Assembly: GCF_007846095.1 (NCBI RefSeq)
Contig: NZ_VOEI01000002.1
Coordinates: forward strand, 372,001-436,000
DNA from: Mucilaginibacter achroorhodeus
GTDB lineage: Bacteria; Bacteroidota; Bacteroidia; Sphingobacteriales; Sphingobacteriaceae
DNA length: 64,000 nt
Reading direction: 5' to 3'
Of the stretch, positions 8,389 through 16,653 are shown in pieces. The notes under the pieces are model-generated. The model worked only from the letters and a program-made list of their open reading frames with translations. It searched no databases and was not told where the DNA came from. A program made the translations under genes and the position numbers. How positions within the stretch are numbered: position 1 is the first letter of the stretch; every line of letters begins with the position of its first letter.

Positions 8389-9495
8389 ATGATTGCTAGC
8401 CATAAAGGCCAGATCCCATTTTTAATATTGTTATTGCCATTTATGGCGGGGATAGGTTGTGCTATCATTTTTCCGCAAGTTGATATTAACTGGATTTTAT
8501 ACAGCGGCATATTTATAAGCTTGCTTTTTGCTGCGCTGAACGTCTTTTATAAAAAGCTGAAGGTTTACAGATATAATTGGATAGGCGGTTTGCTTATCCT
8601 GCCTATGTTGTTAGCTGCAGGTTGGTACTTAACAATCCAACACAATGAATTGCGCGGCCAAAACCACTTTAGCACGCAAAAGGCTTCGTTCTTATTAGTG
8701 AATATTGCATCAGAGCCCGTGGTTAAAAATGATATAGTTCGGTTTACGGCGGATGTAGTATCTACCGTTAATGGCAAAGAACATCATCCGGCAAGCGGAA
8801 CGCTGCTGATCAGTATCAAGGATGAACTGGCAAAAAATCTTTTCTATGGTGAACAGTTGTTGGTTCCTTCAAATTACACTGCGGTTGAGCCGCCTTATAA
8901 TCCCGGTGAGTTTAATTACAAGCAATACCTGGCCAATAAGAACATCTATTACCAAGCTTATCTATATCCTAAGCAATACCGAATTGTAGATGCTGGTAAA
9001 GGTAACCCGATTATCGCAAAAGCATTGGATATCCGCCAGCAACTGGTACGGAAGCTTGCGTTAAACATGCGCGACACCACAGCCATTGCCGTAGCTTCAA
9101 CGTTGGTACTTGGTTACAAAGCCGACCTGAGTAACGAGGTGATGCAGGCATATTCCAAAACCGGCACTATACATATTTTATCGGTGTCGGGCGGGCACGT
9201 TGCAATTTTATATGGATTGCTTGTTTACATATTCGGTTTCTTATATCGCCCTCGGGAAAAGATATTGAGAGCGACAATTATCATCTTTGCGATTTGGCTC
9301 TACGCATTGCTAACAGGATTTTCCCCTGCTGTCTGTCGCGCTGCGTTGATGATCACTTTTGTTATTGCTGGCAGAACCTACAGCAGGCATGTTAGCAATT
9401 TAAATATCCTCGCGGTATCGGCTTTTGTGCTATTACTTTACAACCCCTACTGGGTTGCTGATGTGGGATTTCAACATGAGTATATAGCTGTATAA
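8389..9495 (+). pseudogene. comEC: comEC, 5' half, split by prophage insertion
   Basis: The first 362 codons encode the N-terminal half of a ComEC/Rec2 DNA-uptake channel: membrane segments, an OB-like DUF4131 region, and the start of the Competence domain with LSVSGGHVAILYGLL and FSPAVCRAALM. The frame breaks at VADVGFQ, exactly in the conserved GFQLSYVAV motif, and then adds six phage-encoded residues (HEYIAV) before a stop. The remainder is at 47458-48441 in the same frame. ComEC carries single-stranded DNA across the inner membrane during transformation, so the lysogen should lack it. Confidence 0.93.
9466..9474 (+). repeat. attL core (9-bp direct repeat with 47449-47457)
   Basis: GGATTTCAA occurs at both phage-host junctions. 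Flanking bases differ on both sides at each end, so the identity is limited to nine bases. Collapsing the two copies gives an uninterrupted comEC frame. Confidence 0.85.
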
Positions 9496-9546
9496 AAGCA
9501 GTTAAATAACTGATATACAATAGATAAAATATTTTTTATTTTATTG

Positions 9547-9642
9547 GTGTCTCGATAAGGTGTCTCGGTTTTCGTGTGTTTGAATTTCGCCCTATTGCCC
9601 ACAATAAATACTCCCATTACCTTTGTTGCCGTCGAAAGACAC
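9547..9642. promoter_or_regulatory. Candidate integrase arm-type sites, left end
   Basis: GTGTCTC occurs as a direct pair at 9547-9553 and 9560-9566 and in inverted, shortened form (AGACAC) at 9637-9642. The same word is paired at the right end next to the integrase start (47345-47362). Paired short repeats near both attachment cores are typical of tyrosine-recombinase arm sites. The rest of 9496-9795 shows no gene. Confidence 0.5.
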
Positions 9643-9748
9643 ATAATTAATCGCACATTACGATAGCGCTGTCTGATGTAAGATTCGAGAAAAAAGAAGA
9701 ACTTCTCGAGCCAAATAAGGCTGAATACCTACTTCTATTTTTTTAATC

Positions 9749-9781
9749 AACACTTACTGTAAATAACAAGAAGTGAGTGTT
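9749..9781. promoter_or_regulatory. Inverted repeat upstream of the ParB-methyltransferase gene
   Basis: AACACTTACT at 9749-9758 and AGTGAGTGTT at 9772-9781 form a 10-bp dyad with one mismatch, 14 bases before the ATG at 9796. This is a candidate operator. Confidence 0.45.
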
Positions 9782-9795
9782 CAAAAATTTAGAAC

Positions 9796-11421
9796 ATGAA
9801 AAAGAATTTTATTCAAGCGAACACAGTAATTAAAGTAAAAACAGCTGATTTATCATTAGACGATGTTCTTAACAAAATCTATACATATAACGATATTGAT
9901 GCGATTGAGGAACTGGGGCAATCTATGTTACAAGTGGGGCAACTACAGCCTATCACTGTGGATTCTAATTTAAAAATTCGCTCTGGTGGCCGTAGGTTCA
10001 AAGCTGCTTTAAATGCGGGTATAGAGTATTTGGATGTTATAATTGTTGACACTGATAATTCAAATCAGGCTCTCATTGCAGTATTCAGCAATCAACATAG
10101 AACTAAATCTTTAACAGAAAAGATAAATGAGGCTGAAATCCTTTTAGACCTTATTGGTAAGAATCAAGGCCAACGAAACGACTTACTGAAAGAATATGAT
10201 AATGTATTAGGTAAAGGTAATCGGTTTGAAAAAGCAGCTCGAATTATAGGTGGCATATCTGGATCAACACTTCGTAAACTTTGGGAAATAGTTCAGTTTG
10301 AAAGGTTATCTCCGGCACATAAAAAGATTGAGTTTATAGAAACGATGATTGAAAAAAATCTATCAATTGACAGGGCTCATTCTATGATGATAGCTATCAA
10401 ACCATCATTAGAGACCGAAAGAATTGTAGGCAAGATTGTATCTTTTAATAAGGTGATTGCACCTCGGTTACCATCCTTCAATCATGCAAATAACAAAGAG
10501 GATAACGTTGTAAATATATCGGCACCCAATTTTAGACCTGCCTTCATTACTGATGATGTTAAACTATACAACCAGTCATGTTTTGACTTGACCAATATAC
10601 TTGAAGATGAATCGGTAAACGTTGTTTTCACATCTCCCCCATACTCTGGTTTAAGAGTTTATAACAATGGTGAAAACGAACTGGGATTAGAAAGTTCGGT
10701 TAATCAATATGTAGATGCTCTTATAGAGCATCTAAAAGAAGTCAAGAGAGTACTTAAAAAAGATGGTTCATTTTTCTTAAACATAGGTGAGTCTTACAAA
10801 GATGGTTGTTCTCAAATGGTTCCCGCAAAAGTTGCACTGGCTATTGCAGAACGTTTAAATTTAAAATTAGTGAATGAAATAGTATGGGCTAAAACAAATT
10901 CAATCCCTATTTCTAATGAAAGGAAGTTAAAACCAACTTACGAAAAGATTTTTCATTTCGTACTTGATACAACTACTTACTACTACAATGAAGTAAGGGT
11001 TAGCACTGACAGCGAAATAAGAATCGTATCTGGCCCCAATGACAGAAACACTAAACAGACAGGTAAAAAAGAAAGTGGTTACACTCTAAGTAGGCCATAT
11101 TTTAGATTAAAGGATTTCATGGATGCTCAAGACGTTGAAAACGTCATCAAAGGTCATAATGCCGCAGTTCGCCAAAGAGAGGTGACTGCACTTGGTGGAG
11201 TTGACCATCCTGCTTTAATGCCAAGCTATCTACCAATTTTACCTATTCTATTGACATCAAGGCCAGGCGATGTTGTACTTGACATTTTCAGTGGATCAGG
11301 AACCACTGGTGTTTGCGCTACTGCTCTTGATAGAAAGTACATTGGTATAGAATTGAACCCAGATAATTTTGACTTGAGTATCAAACAGTTTACTTCACAA
11401 GCAATTTGCGAAGCAGCATAA
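9796..11421 (+). CDS. ParB-domain/DNA methyltransferase fusion (beta-class N4-C/N6-A)
   Basis: 541 residues. Residues about 34-105 form a ParB/Srx-like N-terminal domain (AIEELGQSMLQVGQLQPITV, SGGRRFKAAL, FSNQHRTKS). After a helical linker a DNA methyltransferase follows: catalytic SPPY at 280-283 and AdoMet-binding DIFSGSGTTG at 496-505 with IGIEL at 516-520. Catalytic-before-AdoMet order marks the beta class; SPPY is usual for N4-cytosine enzymes but also fits some N6-adenine ones. Such ParB-MTases are common in phages and usually protect phage DNA. Transcribed toward, and separated by a terminator from, the nuclease gene. Confidence 0.92.
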   Translation: MKKNFIQANTVIKVKTADLSLDDVLNKIYTYNDIDAIEELGQSMLQVGQLQPITVDSNLKIRSGGRRFKAALNAGIEYLDVIIVDTDNSNQALIAVFSNQHRTKSLTEKINEAEILLDLIGKNQGQRNDLLKEYDNVLGKGNRFEKAARIIGGISGSTLRKLWEIVQFERLSPAHKKIEFIETMIEKNLSIDRAHSMMIAIKPSLETERIVGKIVSFNKVIAPRLPSFNHANNKEDNVVNISAPNFRPAFITDDVKLYNQSCFDLTNILEDESVNVVFTSPPYSGLRVYNNGENELGLESSVNQYVDALIEHLKEVKRVLKKDGSFFLNIGESYKDGCSQMVPAKVALAIAERLNLKLVNEIVWAKTNSIPISNERKLKPTYEKIFHFVLDTTTYYYNEVRVSTDSEIRIVSGPNDRNTKQTGKKESGYTLSRPYFRLKDFMDAQDVENVIKGHNAAVRQREVTALGGVDHPALMPSYLPILPILLTSRPGDVVLDIFSGSGTTGVCATALDRKYIGIELNPDNFDLSIKQFTSQAICEAA

Positions 11422-11426
11422 AAAAA

Positions 11427-11461
11427 TAATGCCCCGATACTATCACCGTTCGGGGCATTAT
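11427..11461. terminator. Bidirectional terminator
   Basis: ATAATGCCCCGA and TCGGGGCATTAT form a 12-bp stem with an 11-base loop, between the convergent ParB-MTase and nuclease genes. Confidence 0.88.
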
Positions 11462-11480
11462 CATTAACACACCAAAACAA

Positions 11481-12563
11481 TTACTTTCCTGACTTTCTCC
11501 TATTATCGTCTTTGCACAACATCTGCAAGTTCGATTCGATAGTTTTACCACCCTCGTGCCATGGTGTAATATGGTCACCTTCCATTTCAGAAAATTTAAA
11601 ACTTTTACCACACTTCACACAAATACCATTTTGCCTTTCATAAACTTTCATCTTCATGCTATCAGAGAATGCTCTGATACCCAAATATCTTTCATCGCGA
11701 CCAAGAATGTATGGATAAATACCCTTTTTGTTTTCTACGTCATCATCTGCTATTAGTTTAGCAGTTTCTGCCTCAATTGCTTTAGTGTCGTACACTACGT
11801 CTTTATATTTATTATAAAGACTTCCCCAATCAACGCCCTTCATAAACTTACGTTTAATGGTGAAAGTTGATTTAACCCAAGTTATAACTGATTGGAAGTA
11901 CAACCATAAAGCAGATGCGTTGGAATCGTGTTGGTGAGCCGACATATAACCCCGAATGTCACCATTAGATATCCAATCGATTGCAGTCTCTAAATACTCT
12001 TGTCTAATAGGTGACCCATTCATATAATCACTACCAAGACCATATGCAGCACAGCCGGTTTTACTGAAATATCTTTTTGCGTCAGAAACCCAAGACCCTG
12101 AATATACAGCGTTCCTTAATTCTTGGTCAAACAGTGGCTTGCCGGCAATGTTAATTGTTTTAAACCATTCTAATTTTTCACTATCAGTGCCGGAGCAGAA
12201 ATAAACCATAAGTTTATAATTCAATATTTGCTCTTGTTTGTCATTTTGAAGATTGTGAAAACCTAATCCTTCAACTGAAAAATCACCATTAACATACTGG
12301 CAAATTGATAGTGTTCTTTGTTGTCCATCTATGACTTCAAACCCACCATCTTCTCTAACAGCCCAGTACATAACATTCAATGGAAAATCCTTCTGCAAAG
12401 TATCAATTACCGCCCTACGTTCTTTTTCTCCATAGATAAACTCACGCTGATAAGGTGGTCGAATGTCTAATTTTCCATCAAAGCCAACCACACCGTTTTC
12501 ATTATTGTCTTCATAACCTCTAATTAATTCTTTGACAGCAACTTCTTTAAGCTCAATCTTCAT
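11481..12563 (-). CDS. DUF262-HNH endonuclease
   Basis: 360 residues. The N-terminal DUF262 (ParB/Srx-fold) domain has RPPYQREFIY (about 35-44) and the hallmark DGQQRTL (79-85). The C-terminal HNH domain has CVKC (315-318), DHITPW (330-335) and NLQMLC (345-350), a zinc-containing HNH fold. Proteins of this layout include GmrSD/BrxU-like modification-dependent nucleases and restriction-like nucleases. It starts two bases after the EcoRI-type methyltransferase gene stops, so the two form one operon and probably one restriction-modification-like unit. Whether it cuts unmodified or modified DNA cannot be told. Confidence 0.88.
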   Translation of the reverse strand: MKIELKEVAVKELIRGYEDNNENGVVGFDGKLDIRPPYQREFIYGEKERRAVIDTLQKDFPLNVMYWAVREDGGFEVIDGQQRTLSICQYVNGDFSVEGLGFHNLQNDKQEQILNYKLMVYFCSGTDSEKLEWFKTINIAGKPLFDQELRNAVYSGSWVSDAKRYFSKTGCAAYGLGSDYMNGSPIRQEYLETAIDWISNGDIRGYMSAHQHDSNASALWLYFQSVITWVKSTFTIKRKFMKGVDWGSLYNKYKDVVYDTKAIEAETAKLIADDDVENKKGIYPYILGRDERYLGIRAFSDSMKMKVYERQNGICVKCGKSFKFSEMEGDHITPWHEGGKTIESNLQMLCKDDNRRKSGK

Positions 12564-12565
12564 AA

Positions 12566-13567
12566 TTACAACTTCTTATTTCTAATAATTACCCGGGCAT
12601 AAGTCTTTTCCCCGTTAATTTTGGTCAGGTACTTGCCTTTGGTTTCCTTAGTAGCGCCATGAATTAGACTATACCTTCCGATAGCATCCACAATTTCAAA
12701 TTGCTCGGGATTATACTTGTCTAAATATGTTATGGGAACACCTATATAACCTTTATAGTCCATTGGTATATCCTTAGTCTTATCACAATTGATTGCATCA
12801 TAATAGTCGTATTTAGGATATTCACTCTCATTGCCATAAAAAGACTTGTATAGAATCAAATCTTCATGACGCTTTTTAATTTCTAAATTTGTAAACCAAG
12901 TGACGCCTGAAACTCTAATCATTCCTTCTTTGTGGTCACCCGCCGTCGCATAGTTTTCGTAATGTCGATTTATGAAATGGGCTGCCCCACCGTTAAATCC
13001 GTAACCCAACCAAATTTTATTCTCTTTAATAAGTCTAAAAATATCGACATAGGAAATAGCGTTCTGATGTCCGACTATCACAAATTTCTTATTATATTCT
13101 ATCAATTGAGCTACATATTCTCTAAAAAGCGAGAATGGTGGATTTGTAACCACGATGTCAGCTTGTTTGAGAAGTTCAATGCATTCACGACTTCTAAAAT
13201 CACCGTCTCCATTCAAATATTTTATTCCGATTTCCTCCGGATCTGGAATTTTGTTTCCATTCTTATCGCCTTCATATTCCAAATAAATAGCTCTTTCAGA
13301 ATTGTTCTCACTAAATAAGTCGGCATTTTGATTTTTATAACAAGTAGCTATCAGTTTTTTTAAGCCTAATTGTTCAAAATTGTAAGAAAAGAAATGGAAA
13401 AAATTACTTACTCGCGGGTCATCACAATTACATAGAACGACCTTGTCTCTAAAGTGTTCCTTATAATGATTTAACTCTTTTTCAATGTCTGAAAGTTGTG
13501 TATAAAACTCATCTTTTTTGGAATTTCTAGCTACGGTTAGGTTTTTATTAGAAGACTTACTTTCCAT
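12566..13567 (-). CDS. EcoRI-type adenine-specific DNA methyltransferase
   Basis: 333 residues from the ATG at 13567. NPPF near residue 143 (VVTNPPFSLFREYV) is the N6-adenine catalytic motif; the start region NSKKDEFYTQLSDIEKEL and VVLCNCDDPRVSNFFHFF match the EcoRI methyltransferase family, where the AdoMet region is unusual. It methylates adenine in a specific site; the site is unknown. It is the first gene of a two-gene operon with the DUF262-HNH nuclease. Its start codon lies inside a perfect 24-bp palindrome (13564-13587), a candidate operator. It is separated from the late genes by about 75 bases. Confidence 0.9.
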   Translation of the reverse strand: MESKSSNKNLTVARNSKKDEFYTQLSDIEKELNHYKEHFRDKVVLCNCDDPRVSNFFHFFSYNFEQLGLKKLIATCYKNQNADLFSENNSERAIYLEYEGDKNGNKIPDPEEIGIKYLNGDGDFRSRECIELLKQADIVVTNPPFSLFREYVAQLIEYNKKFVIVGHQNAISYVDIFRLIKENKIWLGYGFNGGAAHFINRHYENYATAGDHKEGMIRVSGVTWFTNLEIKKRHEDLILYKSFYGNESEYPKYDYYDAINCDKTKDIPMDYKGYIGVPITYLDKYNPEQFEIVDAIGRYSLIHGATKETKGKYLTKINGEKTYARVIIRNKKL

Positions 13568-13587
13568 CAAATATTAATATTTGATGG
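13564..13587. promoter_or_regulatory. Perfect 24-bp palindrome over the methyltransferase start codon
   Basis: The half-site is CCATCAAATATT and its exact complement follows with no spacer. The ATG (13565-13567, minus strand) is inside the palindrome. It could be an operator for autoregulation or an mRNA hairpin hiding the start codon. Confidence 0.75.
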
Positions 13588-13642
13588 TAAAAGTAATATA
13601 AAATAATTGGAAGGATAAACGAGAAAATAACTATTCGGCACC

Positions 13643-14101
13643 TTATTCAGCTTTATCATTTGGATTTACATCTGGCAATTTTATTTTAGAATTTATATAA
13701 TCTGCCAGCTTGTTCTTTATCGTCTCCAAAATATTTGTCCCGGTTATAACACTGATGTTTTCTAAAATTGAGTAAGCCTCAATCATTGCTATAGTACCGC
13801 CAATCAATCTACTTAAATAAAAATCAGTTTCAGTTTGCAAGATTTTCAAATCTATTTCAAAGCCGATGTAAATTGCCAAAGAATAGAAAAAGTATTTTAC
13901 GATTGTATCTCGTAATCTCTTACTGGTGATTTTCTGTTTAGCTATAAGAGCTTTATAAACCCCACTAATGAGGTCAATAAACAGCAGAATATAAACGCAA
14001 AGTAAATATCCCTGAATAGGTGTTAAGTAAAGAAGAAAAGCCAACTGCAGCTTCCATCCATAGCTGAAAATTTTTTTAAATAGATGTAGTATGAAGTCCA
14101 T
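13643..14101 (-). CDS. Phage holin family protein
   Basis: 152 residues with an amphipathic N-terminus (LFKKIFSYGWKLQLAF), then hydrophobic segments at about 22-50 (YLLCVYILLFIDLISGVYKA), 70-85 and 97-115. The motif LLFIDLISGVYKALIAKQKITSKRL..T is typical of the Bacillus-type toxin-secretion/phage-lysis holins found in many Bacteroidetes phages. It would permeabilise the inner membrane at lysis. It is the last gene of the virion module; no endolysin is recognised beside it. Confidence 0.8.
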   Translation of the reverse strand: MDFILHLFKKIFSYGWKLQLAFLLYLTPIQGYLLCVYILLFIDLISGVYKALIAKQKITSKRLRDTIVKYFFYSLAIYIGFEIDLKILQTETDFYLSRLIGGTIAMIEAYSILENISVITGTNILETIKNKLADYINSKIKLPDVNPNDKAE

Positions 14102-14124
14102 GTTTGAGGATGATGTTTGTTTGA

Positions 14125-15300
14125 TTATGTAGAAAGTAACACCACTTGGCAGTTGTTACCTGTATTATTAATAGTTCCTAATGTTGGTGGCATAACTCCA
14201 CCTGATACGGTATTAGTTGCATCTCCCAGTAAAACAGTATTTCTAAAGAAACCGCTACCACTGTTGAATGTGCCATAGGCTAATACTGTATTATCCGTTG
14301 GAACCCATGCAGACCAATAAAACCCTGGTGATAATGTAATTGGCGTTACTACATTAGCTTCGATTAATCCAACATTTGATGCTGCTGATGGTGTTGTGTA
14401 AGTAAGTCTATTACCAGCTTCTGAATACACACCCATTTGAACTGTCGCGCCGGCTGCACCTGGTGTAGTTATATGCGTTGATAATTTATTTACCAAAAGA
14501 GTGAATGGTAAATAAAATTTTGTTACCACAATGACATTTGCTCCGTGCCCCTCTGATGCATCTTTCGAATTTGGAAATACACCCAACGGTGCATGAAAGA
14601 ATGTACCAGTTATACTTGCACCACTTGACCCAGTTGCACCCTGCAAACCTTGTGGCCCCGTTGCACCGGCTACACCTTGATTACCTTGTGAACCTATCGC
14701 ACCTTGAAAACCTTGTACACCTTGATTTCCTGTTGCGCCTACATTTCCTTGAAATCCTTGCAATCCTTGCAATCCTTGCATTCCTTGGGTACCAGTTGCC
14801 CCAGTGTTACCTTGAAAACCTTGAACGCCTTGACTTCCTGTTGCACCAATATAACCTTGAATACCTTGAACACCTTGACTTCCTTGCAAGCCTATAGAAC
14901 CTTGAAAGCCTTGAAATCCTTGCAACCCTTGAGAACCTTGAAATCCAATTGCTCCGGTCGCTCCCATAATGCCCTGTACACCTTGAAATCCTGTCGAACC
15001 AGTAGCTCCAGTAACACCAATAGCACCCCTTTCACCTTGTGGACCCTGTGAGCCGTTTCCATCGCCAGTAGATAAATTTTTCAATATCAAATCAGCTTCA
15101 GTAGTTCCAGAGGCAAACCAGTATTCAACTATTTTTCCGCTCTCAAAAACACCTACAGTTTTACCCTGCCTGACAATTGGTGGAATAGTAGTAAACACCT
15201 CATATTTGCTTGAGTAAGCAATATTACCACCACCATAGAACCAGTCTACATTTCCACCGTTGGTTAACTTTATTCCTATAGGTCTTTCTTCGCCTAACAT
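14125..15300 (-). CDS. Collagen-like repeat tail fibre/adhesin
   Basis: 391 residues. A globular N-terminal part (about 1-80) is followed by about 50 Gly-X-Y triplets (GPQGERGAIGVTGATGSTGF, then many GFQGxQG and GATGxQG) to about residue 230, and a C-terminal globular head domain of about 160 residues with beta-rich character (FYLPFTLLVNKLSTHITTPG). Phage collagen-like segments form trimeric stalks in fibres. The head may contact the host surface. The triplet DNA is internally repetitive and prone to length change. Confidence 0.85.
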   Translation of the reverse strand: MLGEERPIGIKLTNGGNVDWFYGGGNIAYSSKYEVFTTIPPIVRQGKTVGVFESGKIVEYWFASGTTEADLILKNLSTGDGNGSQGPQGERGAIGVTGATGSTGFQGVQGIMGATGAIGFQGSQGLQGFQGFQGSIGLQGSQGVQGIQGYIGATGSQGVQGFQGNTGATGTQGMQGLQGLQGFQGNVGATGNQGVQGFQGAIGSQGNQGVAGATGPQGLQGATGSSGASITGTFFHAPLGVFPNSKDASEGHGANVIVVTKFYLPFTLLVNKLSTHITTPGAAGATVQMGVYSEAGNRLTYTTPSAASNVGLIEANVVTPITLSPGFYWSAWVPTDNTVLAYGTFNSGSGFFRNTVLLGDATNTVSGGVMPPTLGTINNTGNNCQVVLLST

Positions 15301-15310
15301 TCATACTTCT

Positions 15311-16078
15311 TTATTTTATCGTTATTCGATGGATATGATTCTCCGAATAATTAATTGCTTGTTGCATTACATATAAATCATAAATAACGTAACTATCAGT
15401 TAACTGCCCCATTGGTTGATAAACTTGATTTAACAGCAAATCAGATGCACTTATGTCATTAATGCTGACAATCGAAAAATCATTTAATACAGCCACAGCA
15501 AACATTTTATTCGCACCAGTATTAAGTAAAACTGTCATCTCATTTGTTGAATTTAACGTCACCAAATCGCTCCAAGTTGGTAGATGACTAATTACACCAT
15601 AAAACATTTTGGGTGCATCAGGTGACACAGGATCTGTTGTATTAGCCTCAATAGGGATTATACACTTGTTAGCTTCTCTGAACTGTGTAAATGTGGCAAC
15701 AAAAACACATCCGCCAACTTTGTCCACGTTTCCATCAGTAAATTTTTGGACAGTAATATTTTCATTTATCTCAAAGTCATCAGTTTGATTAGCAAACCAG
15801 TCAATGAAATCAGTTGCTATTAGGTTACAATCATTGTAAATCTCTAAAGCAGCATCATTAATCTTCGGGTCAAACAGGTCAGCGATGATAATCTCAAACT
15901 GATGAGCGATGCTATTTCCATTGATGTTTTGAGTTATATACTCACAATGCGCTACAGGATAAACAATCTTGCTATCAGCATTGAAGTCAAACTCGTCACT
16001 GCATTTCACAGTATTAATTTGATGATGTTGCAAAAAGAAGCTCTCAATAGTTCTTATGTATTGGTTGATAGTAATCAT
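15311..16078 (-). CDS. Phage virion protein, possibly tail terminator/completion
   Basis: 255 residues, no named domain recognised with certainty. The first half (HQFEIIIADLFDPKINDAALEIYNDCNLIATDFIDWF) resembles short tail-completion proteins of Bacteroidetes phages in pattern. The second half is a separate beta-rich unit. The start codon overlaps the stop of the connector gene (TAATG), so they are translationally coupled. Position between connector and fibre supports a structural role. Confidence 0.6.
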   Translation of the reverse strand: MITINQYIRTIESFFLQHHQINTVKCSDEFDFNADSKIVYPVAHCEYITQNINGNSIAHQFEIIIADLFDPKINDAALEIYNDCNLIATDFIDWFANQTDDFEINENITVQKFTDGNVDKVGGCVFVATFTQFREANKCIIPIEANTTDPVSPDAPKMFYGVISHLPTWSDLVTLNSTNEMTVLLNTGANKMFAVAVLNDFSIVSINDISASDLLLNQVYQPMGQLTDSYVIYDLYVMQQAINYSENHIHRITIK

Positions 16079-16653
16079 TAATAGATGAACCTCCTGTAAT
16101 AGCCTGTCTTGTAAGCAGATGATTTATAATATTCATCTTCGTTGAATGAATTATCGGGGATGGCAATTCCTGAAATTCCAAACGATGTATCAATATCACA
16201 CTGAGCGTTGGTGTCTGGGTCATCATCATTAGCGAGGTAATCAACTAATAGAGCTTTGTATCTGTCAAGCTTGAAAGTGTAACTTGCTCTCAATGATTCA
16301 ATGTCAGTTCTATCACCGGTTTGTGAATTAGTATCAGTAAGCTTTTGGATGCCCTTATTAGTGATTTTAAAATGAAGTGGTGCTAATGAGTAAAGCAATG
16401 CGCCATATAACATGACAGGTTTTATTTTAGCAAAAAGCATTTCATCAGCGACACTGTAAGTATAATCATCAATGGTTGCACCGCTTACTAATACATTGTT
16501 AAGTCTTTGATATAGAGATTTACCTAAAATCTGCTCCAATTCAAGTTCCTGAAATTCGAGAATAGACTGATTTAAGATTTTCTCATCTACATTAGTTTGA
16601 ACTGGTGAACTATCAATTAATTCCTGCACCGTTAAAAACTGGATTTTTCTCAT
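16078..16653 (-). CDS. Head-tail connector-like protein (gp6/DUF6712-like)
   Basis: 191 residues, mostly helical. The pattern LTVQELIDSSPVQTNVDEKI, QELELEQILGKSLYQRL and a C-terminal helix with YKALLVDYLAND resembles the small adaptor proteins that follow the portal in Bacteroidetes phages. Its start touches the portal stop (shared base at 16653), so it is part of the same operon. The family name is tentative. Confidence 0.6.
   Translation of the reverse strand: MRKIQFLTVQELIDSSPVQTNVDEKILNQSILEFQELELEQILGKSLYQRLNNVLVSGATIDDYTYSVADEMLFAKIKPVMLYGALLYSLAPLHFKITNKGIQKLTDTNSQTGDRTDIESLRASYTFKLDRYKALLVDYLANDDDPDTNAQCDIDTSFGISGIAIPDNSFNEDEYYKSSAYKTGYYRRFIY

Noticed and set aside
9471..9656. 61-codon leftward frame across attL
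   Set aside because: It spans the phage-host junction and the candidate arm sites and has no recognisable product.
14538..15051. Rightward Leu/His- and Ser/Leu-rich frames opposite the collagen-like gene
   Set aside because: They are by-products of the Gly-X-Y repeat on the coding strand.
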